Assembly: GCF_026586795.1 (NCBI RefSeq)
Contig: NZ_JAPFGY010000001.1
Location: forward strand, 62,001 to 126,000
From: Erythrobacter sp. WG
GTDB lineage: Bacteria; Pseudomonadota; Alphaproteobacteria; Sphingomonadales; Sphingomonadaceae
Direction of reading: 5' to 3'
DNA length: 64,000 nt
Shown: piece by piece, positions 9,782 through 17,014 of the stretch
Layout of the letters: each line of letters starts with the position of its first letter
Numbering within the stretch: the first letter of the stretch is position 1
The notes under the pieces: generated by a model
Seen by the model: the letters and a program-made list of their open reading frames with translations, nothing else
The model's database searches: none
Told to the model about the DNA's origin: nothing
Program-made: the position numbers and the translations under genes

Positions 9782-10516
9782 ATGGCCGACAGCGACGACA
9801 ACTGGCGCCTTTGGGGTGAGCGCGATCCCTATTACGGCGTCCTCACCGACCCGCGCTTCCGCAGGGACAGCATCGCTGCGCACCGCGAGACCTTCTTTGC
9901 GGACGGAAAGGCCTTTGTCGACCATTGGCTCGCCGAGTTCGAGCGGTGCTTCGGCCCCCTGCCGCGCGGCCGGGCGCTGGACTTCGGCTGCGGCGTGGGA
10001 CGGCTGACCATCCCTCTTTCCGATCACTTCGAATCGGTCGTCGGGCTCGATATCTCCGAGGGGATGCTTGAGGAGGCGCGTCGCAACAGCGCGGGACGCA
10101 ACATCGCCTACCTGCCCTCCGACGACACATTGTCGCAGGTCGAGGGTGCCTTCGACTTCGTCAACAGCGTGATTGTGCTCCAGCACATCCCCGTCGCCCG
10201 GGGCATGGCGATCCTTGCGCGCCTGCTAGCGCGGGTCCGCAGCGGCGGGGCGTGCTGCGTGCAGGTCTCCACCAGGCGCAACCATGGCTGGTGGGACGAG
10301 CTGCGCTATCGCATCCGCCACGCGGTGCCGGGCGGTCAGCCGCTCATGAACCTGCTCGAGCGCCGGTCCGTCGATGCCCCGGTCATGCAGATGAACGAAT
10401 ATGCGCTCGACGACGTGCTTGCGCTGCTGCGCTCGCACGGCTTCGAGCATATGCTGCTGCGCTACGAGCGCGATGCGTCGAACGATTCGGTGACGATCCT
10501 CTCGCGGCGGGACTAG
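9782..10516 (+). CDS. Class I SAM-dependent methyltransferase
   Basis: The 244-residue protein has a methyltransferase glycine motif ALDFGCGVGRLTIPL, the acidic ribose-binding end of strand 2 (VVGLDISEGMLEEAR) and a post-motif segment FDFVNSVIVLQHIP. The start at 9782 gives an N-terminus (MADSDDNWRLWG) like other family members; the longer frame upstream overlaps the preceding gene and is not conserved-looking. The substrate cannot be inferred. It follows the two-domain regulator by about 50 bp on the same strand. Confidence 0.85.
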   Translation: MADSDDNWRLWGERDPYYGVLTDPRFRRDSIAAHRETFFADGKAFVDHWLAEFERCFGPLPRGRALDFGCGVGRLTIPLSDHFESVVGLDISEGMLEEARRNSAGRNIAYLPSDDTLSQVEGAFDFVNSVIVLQHIPVARGMAILARLLARVRSGGACCVQVSTRRNHGWWDELRYRIRHAVPGGQPLMNLLERRSVDAPVMQMNEYALDDVLALLRSHGFEHMLLRYERDASNDSVTILSRRD

Positions 10517-10625
10517 CGGCAAGGCGATCGCGCGCCATGCGCGGGCTTTGCAGCGCGCGCGCCTTGGCCTATTGCGCTGCCGCCGGCTGGCCGCGAGAGC
10601 CACAGGAGTCCGGCCGGAGATTGTC

Positions 10626-11288
10626 ATGCACAGGCCCCTCCTCGCCCTCGGCGCGATCCTGCTCGCTGCCGCCGCCCCTCCGGCGGCCGACTGGTCGAAA
10701 ACCGCGACCCGCTCCGCCGACGGCGCGATCCTCGTCGGCAATCCCAAGGCACCCAAGACGCTGGTCGAATATGCGAGCTACACCTGCGGGCATTGCGCCG
10801 AGTTCTCGGTAGAGGCCGCCAGCGAGCTCGACGCGCAGATCGGCGCGGGCAAGGTGCGGCTCGAGTTCCGTCACGCGCTGCGCGATCCGGTCGATCTGAC
10901 CGCCGCAATGCTGGCGCGCTGCGCGGGGCCGGCGACGTTCCTGCCCGCGACCAAGGCGATCTATGCCGCGCAAGGGGCGTGGATGGGCAAGGCGCAGTCC
11001 TACGTCGCAGCCAACGAGAAGGCGCTCGCCGCCGCCGCCCCGGGCGCGGCGCGGCTGATGGTCGCCAAGGGCAGCGGCCTCCTCGGCGTGGTCGCGCCGC
11101 TCGGCGTCACCGAGGCGAAGGCGACGGCCTGTCTCGCCGACAAGGCCGAGCAGGACGTCCTGATCGCGCAGGCCAACGATGCCTGGGGCGCGAAGAAAAT
11201 CCCCGGCACGCCGCACTTCACCATCAACGGCACGGCTTCGGCGGACAACCGCTGGCCGGGGGTCAGGGCCGAACTCGCCAAGCCCTGA
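10626..11288 (+). CDS. DsbA-family thiol oxidoreductase, secreted
   Basis: The 220-residue protein has an N-terminal signal peptide (LLALGAILLAAAAPPAA), then a thioredoxin-fold domain with a CGHC active site (Cys54-Cys57) in YASYTCGHCAEF and a cis-proline-type motif near the end (IPGTPHFTINGT). This matches the DsbA-like thioredoxin_4 family, which usually promotes disulfide formation or isomerisation in the periplasm. The start at 10626 is chosen because it begins the signal peptide. No DsbB-like partner is nearby. Confidence 0.88.
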   Translation: MHRPLLALGAILLAAAAPPAADWSKTATRSADGAILVGNPKAPKTLVEYASYTCGHCAEFSVEAASELDAQIGAGKVRLEFRHALRDPVDLTAAMLARCAGPATFLPATKAIYAAQGAWMGKAQSYVAANEKALAAAAPGAARLMVAKGSGLLGVVAPLGVTEAKATACLADKAEQDVLIAQANDAWGAKKIPGTPHFTINGTASADNRWPGVRAELAKP

Positions 11289-11395
11289 GCCGCGCGGCCG
11301 CTCGGCCGGCGCGTCGGCGGCAAGCCGGGAGGGCGCGCCATGCCTGTGCTCGTCACGCAGGCGGGGCCTCGGACACCGGCGAGAAGAAAACCGCT

Positions 11396-11863
11396 TTAGG
11401 CGCGGGGCGGCGCGCGCCAGCCGGGGCCGCGTCGGTATTCGACGTCACCGGGCCCCAGCACCCGCCCGTCGGCCGCGATCACCGCGACCGGCTGGACCGG
11501 AGCGAGGGTTTCGCGGTCGACCACCGCCACCGGCTCGCCCTCGCTCGCGAAGATCCACCGGTCGCCCCACTGCATCATCGCCGCGGTGACGGGAAACAGC
11601 GCCTCGCCTGCGGGGCTGAGGCGGTAGTGGAACCGGTCGACCCCGGGCCGCACCGGCTCGCGCAGCAGGATTCCGTGATCGACGAGATGGCGCAGCCTTT
11701 CGGCCAGCACGTTGTTGGCGATCCCCAGACTGCGCGCGAACTGCGAGAAGCTGCGCGCGCCGGTAAAGGCGTCGCGCACGATCAGCAGCGCCCACTTGTC
11801 CCCGAGGATCTCGGCGAACTGCGCGATCGAGCAGCGATAGTCCTTGAGCGAGGTTCGGGTCAT
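11396..11863 (-). CDS. HxlR-type winged-helix transcriptional regulator
   Basis: The 155-residue protein shows the HxlR/MarR-like pattern: a conserved N-terminal cysteine (Cys11) in YRCSIAQFAEILGDKWALLI, then SFSQFARSLGIANNVLAERL, LVDHGIL and FHYRLSPAGEAL. HxlR proteins are small dimeric regulators, sometimes responding to electrophiles or redox state through that cysteine. It is divergent from an enoyl-CoA hydratase gene, with two operator-like dyads between them, so it probably controls that gene and itself. The start at 11863 gives the family-like N-terminus. Confidence 0.88.
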   Translation of the reverse strand: MTRTSLKDYRCSIAQFAEILGDKWALLIVRDAFTGARSFSQFARSLGIANNVLAERLRHLVDHGILLREPVRPGVDRFHYRLSPAGEALFPVTAAMMQWGDRWIFASEGEPVAVVDRETLAPVQPVAVIAADGRVLGPGDVEYRRGPGWRAPPRA

Positions 11864-11935
11864 CCCGGCAAGGATAGGCAGGATGCCGGGCCGAGGCAAT
11901 CAGCACCGCCGGCGCGCGGTCCGGCCGTCCAGCTT

Positions 11936-11983
11936 TTTGTTGCTTCAAGGAACCAAAAATGCTTGGTTGCCTCAAAGAACCAA
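11936..11983. promoter_or_regulatory. Two operator-like dyads between the HxlR gene and the enoyl-CoA hydratase gene
   Basis: TTGGTT-N9-AACCAA at 11963-11983 is a perfect inverted repeat. TTTGTT-N9-AACCAA at 11936-11956 is a near copy with related spacer bases, and the two centres are about 27 bp apart. This fits tandem binding of a dimeric winged-helix regulator. The pair sits directly upstream of the enoyl-CoA hydratase start, where binding could block transcription. That HxlR is the binder is inference from the divergent arrangement. Confidence 0.55.
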
Positions 11984-11997
11984 ACCGGGAGACAGCC

Positions 11998-12786
11998 ATG
12001 CAGACCCTCACCCTCGAACGCGACGGCGACCTTGCCGTCATCACCCTGCGCAACCCTCCGGTGAATGCCTTCTCGGCGCAGCTTGGCCGCGATCTGCGCG
12101 ATGCGCTGCACGATGTGGCGACGGGGGATTATCGTGCGCTCCTCACCCGCGCCGAAGGGGCGAATTTCTGTGCCGGGGCCGACGTCAGCGTCTTCGTCGG
12201 GAAGAATCGGCGCAGCGGAGCAGGCCTGGTGGCCGACGTGCTCAACCTTATCGAGATGATCGAAGCCCTGCCGATCCCCACCGTGGTCGCGGTGCAGGGC
12301 CTTGCCATCGCGGCGGGGATGGAGCTGATGCTCGCCCACGACATCGCGATCGTCGCCGAAGGTGCGCAGATCGGGCAGATCGAGGCGATGATCGGCACCA
12401 CCACGCTCGCCGGCGGCGCGCAGCGCATCGCCGCGCGTGCCGGCGTCGCACGGGCCAAGCAGATGGTGTTCGAGGCGCGGCGCTACGACGCGGCCACGCT
12501 GGAGCGGTGGAACATCGTCAACATGGTGGTCCCCGATGCGGCGCTCGACGAAAAGGCGCGCGCCTATGCGCAGCGGCTGGCACAGGGGCCGACGGCGGCG
12601 CACGCGGTCACCAAGTCGGTGATCAATGCCGCCGGCCGCGCCGCCATCGCCGCCGGCGACGAGGCGCTGCGCGCAGGCGCGCCGATCCTGTTCGAGACCG
12701 GCGACAAGCAGCGCGCCGTCGCCGCGTTCATCGAACAGGGCTCGCGCGCCTTTGCCAGCGGGACCCTGCATTACGAGGGGAGCTAG
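11998..12786 (+). CDS. Enoyl-CoA hydratase/isomerase family protein
   Basis: The 262-residue crotonase-fold protein has the two oxyanion-hole segments (NFCAGADVSVF and VQGLAIAAGMELMLAHD) and both acidic positions typical of hydratases (Glu109 and Glu129 by my count). It probably hydrates an enoyl-CoA in fatty-acid or branched-chain acyl-CoA breakdown; the natural substrate is not evident. The start at 11998 follows a purine-rich GGGAGA ribosome binding site. Regulation by the divergent HxlR protein through the dyads just upstream is likely. Confidence 0.88.
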   Translation: MQTLTLERDGDLAVITLRNPPVNAFSAQLGRDLRDALHDVATGDYRALLTRAEGANFCAGADVSVFVGKNRRSGAGLVADVLNLIEMIEALPIPTVVAVQGLAIAAGMELMLAHDIAIVAEGAQIGQIEAMIGTTTLAGGAQRIAARAGVARAKQMVFEARRYDAATLERWNIVNMVVPDAALDEKARAYAQRLAQGPTAAHAVTKSVINAAGRAAIAAGDEALRAGAPILFETGDKQRAVAAFIEQGSRAFASGTLHYEGS

Positions 12787-12805
12787 GCGCGCCCCTCGAA
12801 GCGCC

Positions 12806-15109
12806 TCAACCGCCCTTGCGGCTGTCCTTTGCCGCCTTGACCACCCCTGCATCCCAGGTCACGCGGGTCTGGGTTTGCGGGTTGAAGCGGTTGTCCTCGT
12901 ATTTCGCGCGTTCGGCGGCGGCGATTTCCGCCTTGGTGAGGAACTCGCTGGGCTTCAGCGCGAAGACATCGATGCCGCGGGTGATCTCGGTGCCGTAGAT
13001 GCGGCCCTTGTACCAGTAGGTCGACCAGTAGCCGCCGACGATCATCTGCTTGGCGTCCACCGGCCCGCGGTCGAAGAAGGCGATCTCCTTGGGGTTGGCG
13101 CTGTCGGTGAAGTCCATCACCGAAAGGCCGCCCTGGTACCAGGCCTGCGCAAAGATGTCGCGGCCGGGCACGGGGATGATCGAGCCGTTGTGCGCGACGC
13201 AGTTCTCCTTGTCGGTCTGGGCTGCCGGCATCTTGTAGTGCGCGCGGAAGACGAGCTTGCCATCCACGATGTCGTAGATCGCGTTGGCGCCCCAGGTCTT
13301 GGGGTCTGACGCCTTGCAGCGCGGCCGCCCGCCGCCGCCCCATTCGTCGGTGAAGATCACCTTGGTGCCGTCATTGTTGAAGGTCGCCGAGTGCCAGTAG
13401 GCGAACCCGGTGTCGGTGACGACGTCGAGGCGCTTCGGGTTGAGCGGGTCCGCAATGTCGAACAGGATGCCGTTGCCCGAGCACGCGCCTGCCGCCAGCT
13501 TCAGCGCCGGGAAGACGGTGATGTCGTGGCACTGGTCGGTGCGCGAGGTGTCCTGCGTGCCCTCACCGTGGTCGCCGCCCTTCCACAGGCCGGCGATCTC
13601 CCCGGTGGTCTCGTCGGCGAAGACGCGCGGGGACTTGACGATGCGCGCCTTGGAGGGATCGGCGACGGGCACCTCGATCACGTCGATCGAGAACAGCGCG
13701 GTGCGGGTGTCGCCCGGCGTGCCGCCGATGCAGCCGGCCAGTTCCTTCTCGTCGCGGATGCCGGCCGTGCCCGAATTGTAGATCACGAGACGGGTGGGGT
13801 CGGCGCTGACGATCGAGTGGGTGTGGCTCCCCCGGCAGGTCTGCACCTGGCCGACCTGGCGCGGCGCGGCGAGATCGGAGATGTCGAAGATGCGCAGGCC
13901 CCGGAAGCGCTCCGGATTGACCTTGCCCGGCGCGCCGGTGAGCCCGCAATCGGTGCGGCCGCGGGTCTGCTCGACGCTCATGACGAGGAGGTTGCCGACC
14001 ACCGAGACATCGCCCTGCCCGCCGGGGCACACGACGCTGCTCTTGAGGCTCGGCACGCCGTCCGCGCCCAGCTGGTAGATGTTGAAGCCGTGGTAGGAGC
14101 CCGCCACCATCACGTCGCCGAAGAAGGCAAGGTCGGTGTTGGCGAAATCGAGCAGCGGGGAACGCTCGGCGAATTCGGTGAGGCTGTCCTCCTCCTCGCG
14201 CTCGGGCGTGGCGGCGGCGGGGGCCGGCGTGGCCGCAGCGACGGCAGGCGCAGCGGCAGGCGCGGCTTCGGCGGGCTTGGCGGTCTCGTCCTTCTTGGCG
14301 TCCTTCTTGGGCGCGACCGGCGGGCGCAGGTCGGCGGGGTTGTCGGGGTTGAAGAAGCCGGCCGGCTTGGGCAGGCTCGCGATCTTGGTGAGGTTCCAGA
14401 TCGCCTCGCCCGCCTTGTCGAAGCCGGCAGCGAGGCCCACGCGCGGATCGCGCGAGAGGCCGGCGAGCAGCTTGTCCATCTTGCCGATCTCGGCCTTCTG
14501 TTCGCTCTCGATGTCGCCGACGAACTGGAACAGCACCGGATCGGCGGCGGTGCCGTCCTCGTCGAGCAGCTTCTTGACCATGTCGAGCGCGCCCTCGTGG
14601 TGGGCGATCATCAGGGTGAGGAACAGGCGATCGAACTCCGCGCCCTTCGCCTGGCCAAGCGCCTTCATCTGCTCGGGGCTCGCCATGCCCTTCATCATGT
14701 GATGCATGTGTTCGCTGTGACCGGCCATCTTCGGGTCCTCGGTCGGCTCGCCGCGCTCCTTCAGCCAGGTCTGCATGAAGGTGATCTCGTCGGCCTGGCT
14801 CGAATCGATGCGGCCGGCGATGGTGAGGAGATCGGCATTGTTGGTCCGATCCTTGGCGAGCCGCGCCATGTCGAGCGCCTGCCCGTGGTGGACGATCATG
14901 TGCTGCATGAACGCCGCGTCCTCGGGGGTGTAGCTGGCCTTGGCGAGCTTGGTCGCTTCGGTTGCGGTGAGGGTCTTGCTCGCCTGCCCCGGCGCGCCCG
15001 GCTGGACGATCTGCGCGCTCTGGGCATGGGCGAGGCCCGAGCCGGACAAGAGCAGGGCGGCGGCAAAGGCGGCGCGCACGGCGGGCGTGCGCGAGGCGGT
15101 GTCGGTCAT
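12806..15109 (-). CDS. Secreted DUF305 and LVIVD-repeat fusion protein
   Basis: The 767-residue protein begins with a signal peptide (AAFAAALLLSGSGLAHA). Residues about 50-220 form a DUF305 ferritin-like module with repeated MQHMIVHHGQALDM / LMIAHHEGALDM motifs and a histidine- and methionine-rich HSEHMHHMMKGM stretch, suggestive of metal binding. An Ala/Pro/Lys linker (about 265-310) leads into a long beta-propeller-like region with LVIVD-type repeats (LRIFDISDLAAP, GILFDIADPLNP, LSVMDFTDSANP). A role in periplasmic metal handling is plausible but not shown. It converges on the enoyl-CoA hydratase gene. Confidence 0.82.
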   Translation of the reverse strand: MTDTASRTPAVRAAFAAALLLSGSGLAHAQSAQIVQPGAPGQASKTLTATEATKLAKASYTPEDAAFMQHMIVHHGQALDMARLAKDRTNNADLLTIAGRIDSSQADEITFMQTWLKERGEPTEDPKMAGHSEHMHHMMKGMASPEQMKALGQAKGAEFDRLFLTLMIAHHEGALDMVKKLLDEDGTAADPVLFQFVGDIESEQKAEIGKMDKLLAGLSRDPRVGLAAGFDKAGEAIWNLTKIASLPKPAGFFNPDNPADLRPPVAPKKDAKKDETAKPAEAAPAAAPAVAAATPAPAAATPEREEEDSLTEFAERSPLLDFANTDLAFFGDVMVAGSYHGFNIYQLGADGVPSLKSSVVCPGGQGDVSVVGNLLVMSVEQTRGRTDCGLTGAPGKVNPERFRGLRIFDISDLAAPRQVGQVQTCRGSHTHSIVSADPTRLVIYNSGTAGIRDEKELAGCIGGTPGDTRTALFSIDVIEVPVADPSKARIVKSPRVFADETTGEIAGLWKGGDHGEGTQDTSRTDQCHDITVFPALKLAAGACSGNGILFDIADPLNPKRLDVVTDTGFAYWHSATFNNDGTKVIFTDEWGGGGRPRCKASDPKTWGANAIYDIVDGKLVFRAHYKMPAAQTDKENCVAHNGSIIPVPGRDIFAQAWYQGGLSVMDFTDSANPKEIAFFDRGPVDAKQMIVGGYWSTYWYKGRIYGTEITRGIDVFALKPSEFLTKAEIAAAERAKYEDNRFNPQTQTRVTWDAGVVKAAKDSRKGG

Positions 15110-15380
15110 GTCAGTCCCCTTGGATCGAAGTTGACGCCCAGACTGCCCGCCCGGGCCCGGCAGTCAAGTGCGCCCTTGACCTGCCAAGAGCCGTTTCGAC
15201 GAACCGGCGACAGCGCCCGAGCAAGGGCGTTCCCGCGACTCGCCGCACATTTTGCCGAGTCGGACGCAGCACGGGCTCCGTTCGCCGCACGCGCCGAACG
15301 GAGGCCTTGCAGCGCCCGGCCGTGCAGTCATAAGATCGACGTTAAGCCCGCCGCAACCCTGCTGGAGTAGCTTTAGCGAC

Positions 15381-16412
15381 ATGGCATCCCCACGCTTTTT
15401 CGCCGCCCTCACTGGCCTTGCTGCCGCCTTGTCGGCGATTGCCGCCCCGGCTGCGGCGCGGGACAACGATCTCCAGGCGACCTTCGACAGCACCTTCGGC
15501 ACCCAGCCGCGCGCGCCGCAATCCTACGATGCGGTCTATGCCTCGAGCTTCCAGCAGCGGATCGCCGAACTCGCCAACCCTGCCCTGGGCCGGATCGGCG
15601 TCGCGGCGGTCGACCTTGCCACAGGCGAGGAAGTGATGGTCTTGGGCGACCAGCTGTTCCCGATGGCCTCGACCAGCAAGATCGCGGTCGCCGCGACCTA
15701 TCTGGAGATGGTCGAACGCGGCAGGTTTACCCTGTCCTCCGAATTCCCGCTGATGATGCCGGTCGCCTCGGCCAAGTATTCATCGCCCAAGGCGCCGGTG
15801 CGCCCCGGGCAGTATATGCCGGCGATCGACCTCATCGAGATCATGATCACCCGCTCCTCGAACCCCGCCACCGACGCGCTGCTCGCGGCGGTCGGGGGCC
15901 CTGCCGCCGTCAACGATTTCATGCGCCGCAAGGGGATCGGCAATTGGTCGATCGACCGCGACATCGCCACGCTGGTGCGCGACGACGGGCAGTATAACCC
16001 GGCGACCTATGTCGACACCCGCGATGCCGCGACCCCGCGCGCGATGGTTCGCCTGCTGGCGGGGCTCTACAAGGGCGAGTTCCTGTCGGATTCGAGCCGC
16101 CAGGTGATCCTCTCGGCGATGAGCCGCACCGTCACCGGCAAGCGCCGCATCCCGGCGAGCATTCCTCTCGAAGCGCGCGTCAGCCACAAGACCGGCACCC
16201 TCAGCAACACCGCGAGTGACGTCGGCCTGATCGAATGTCCCGATGGGCGGGTGATCGCGGTGGCGATCTACGTCACGGGGCAGGGCACCAAGCAGGCGCG
16301 CGACGATCGGATCGCCGCCATCGCCCGCGCGCTCTACGATGGTTTCGCGGTGCGCGCGCAGCAGAACCCGGTGCGCAACTGGGCGAACGCGCCTTACGGC
16401 AATGGCGGATAA
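15381..16412 (+). CDS. Class A beta-lactamase-fold serine hydrolase
   Basis: The 343-residue protein has a signal peptide (to about residue 27) and the penicillin-interacting motifs in order: SxxK as Ser97-Thr-Ser-Lys100, SxN as Ser159-Ser-Asn161 and Lys270-Thr-Gly272. This supports a periplasmic class A beta-lactamase-related serine hydrolase. Whether it hydrolyses beta-lactams is unknown, since many environmental members do not. The start at 15381 is the ATG opening the signal peptide; the upstream 43 in-frame codons are not signal-like. It is divergent from the DUF305/LVIVD gene across 271 bp. Confidence 0.85.
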   Translation: MASPRFFAALTGLAAALSAIAAPAAARDNDLQATFDSTFGTQPRAPQSYDAVYASSFQQRIAELANPALGRIGVAAVDLATGEEVMVLGDQLFPMASTSKIAVAATYLEMVERGRFTLSSEFPLMMPVASAKYSSPKAPVRPGQYMPAIDLIEIMITRSSNPATDALLAAVGGPAAVNDFMRRKGIGNWSIDRDIATLVRDDGQYNPATYVDTRDAATPRAMVRLLAGLYKGEFLSDSSRQVILSAMSRTVTGKRRIPASIPLEARVSHKTGTLSNTASDVGLIECPDGRVIAVAIYVTGQGTKQARDDRIAAIARALYDGFAVRAQQNPVRNWANAPYGNGG

Positions 16413-16451
16413 CCCGCCCTACCAGTCAAATGCCTGACGGGAGGCAGCAAA

Positions 16452-16480
16452 GAGGGCGGCCCCGCAAGGGAGCCGCCCTC
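16452..16480. terminator. Hairpin terminator between convergent genes
   Basis: GAGGGCGGC (16452-16460) pairs perfectly with GCCGCCCTC (16472-16480) around an 11-base loop. It lies between the 3' ends of the serine hydrolase and the small lipoprotein gene. There is no long T tract on either side. Confidence 0.6.
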
Positions 16481-16507
16481 CGCGTTTCCTGAAGCGGAGC
16501 GGTTGCC

Positions 16508-16798
16508 TTACTCGGCCGCTTCCTGCTCCGCCCGCTCGGCGACGCTCGCCGCGTCGTTGGCGATGTCGTCGGTGGTGCGCACCGCGGCATCGGCTGCCTC
16601 GTCGGCCGCCGCCTCGACGGTCTGGGCGCTCTGGGTGGCGGTCTCCTCGATCGCCTCGCCGGCGTTGTCGGCATTGGCTTCGGCGTCGGCGGCCATCGCG
16701 TCGACGGCCTCTTCACTCTTTTCCTCGGTCGAATTGCTGCACGCCGCGAGGCCGAGCGCCGAGGTGGCGATGGCGGCGGCGAGGATGATCTTGCGCAT
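16508..16798 (-). CDS. Small Ala/Glu-rich lipoprotein
   Basis: The 96-residue protein has a signal peptide with a lipobox (SALGLAAC, Cys20) followed by a low-complexity stretch rich in Ala, Glu, Asp and Thr with no cysteine. It is probably a helical or disordered envelope lipoprotein; the function is unknown. The start at 16798 opens the signal peptide. It is divergent from polA, separated by about 216 bp. Confidence 0.7.
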   Translation of the reverse strand: MRKIILAAAIATSALGLAACSNSTEEKSEEAVDAMAADAEANADNAGEAIEETATQSAQTVEAAADEAADAAVRTTDDIANDAASVAERAEQEAAE

Positions 16799-17014
16799 GG
16801 TTGTTGTGTCCCTCTGTCCTGCGGATCGTCCGGGCCCGTGATCGGCCCGGCGCAGCACCAAACCTAGGAGCGTGGGCCGCACAGGACAAGGCGATTGCCG
16901 CAGCTATACGCGATTTCGCCTCATTTTCGCCACATTTGGCGCCCGCTTCGTCGCAGCCTTACGGCGCAAAGCCAAACCCCTACCCGCCGCCCCGCGCGCC
17001 TGCTAGCAGGCGGC

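Noticed and set aside
15381..16412. Assignment of the serine hydrolase as an acquired antibiotic-resistance beta-lactamase.
   Set aside because: The fold motifs are present but there is no mobile context and no evidence for activity on beta-lactams, so only the general class is reported.
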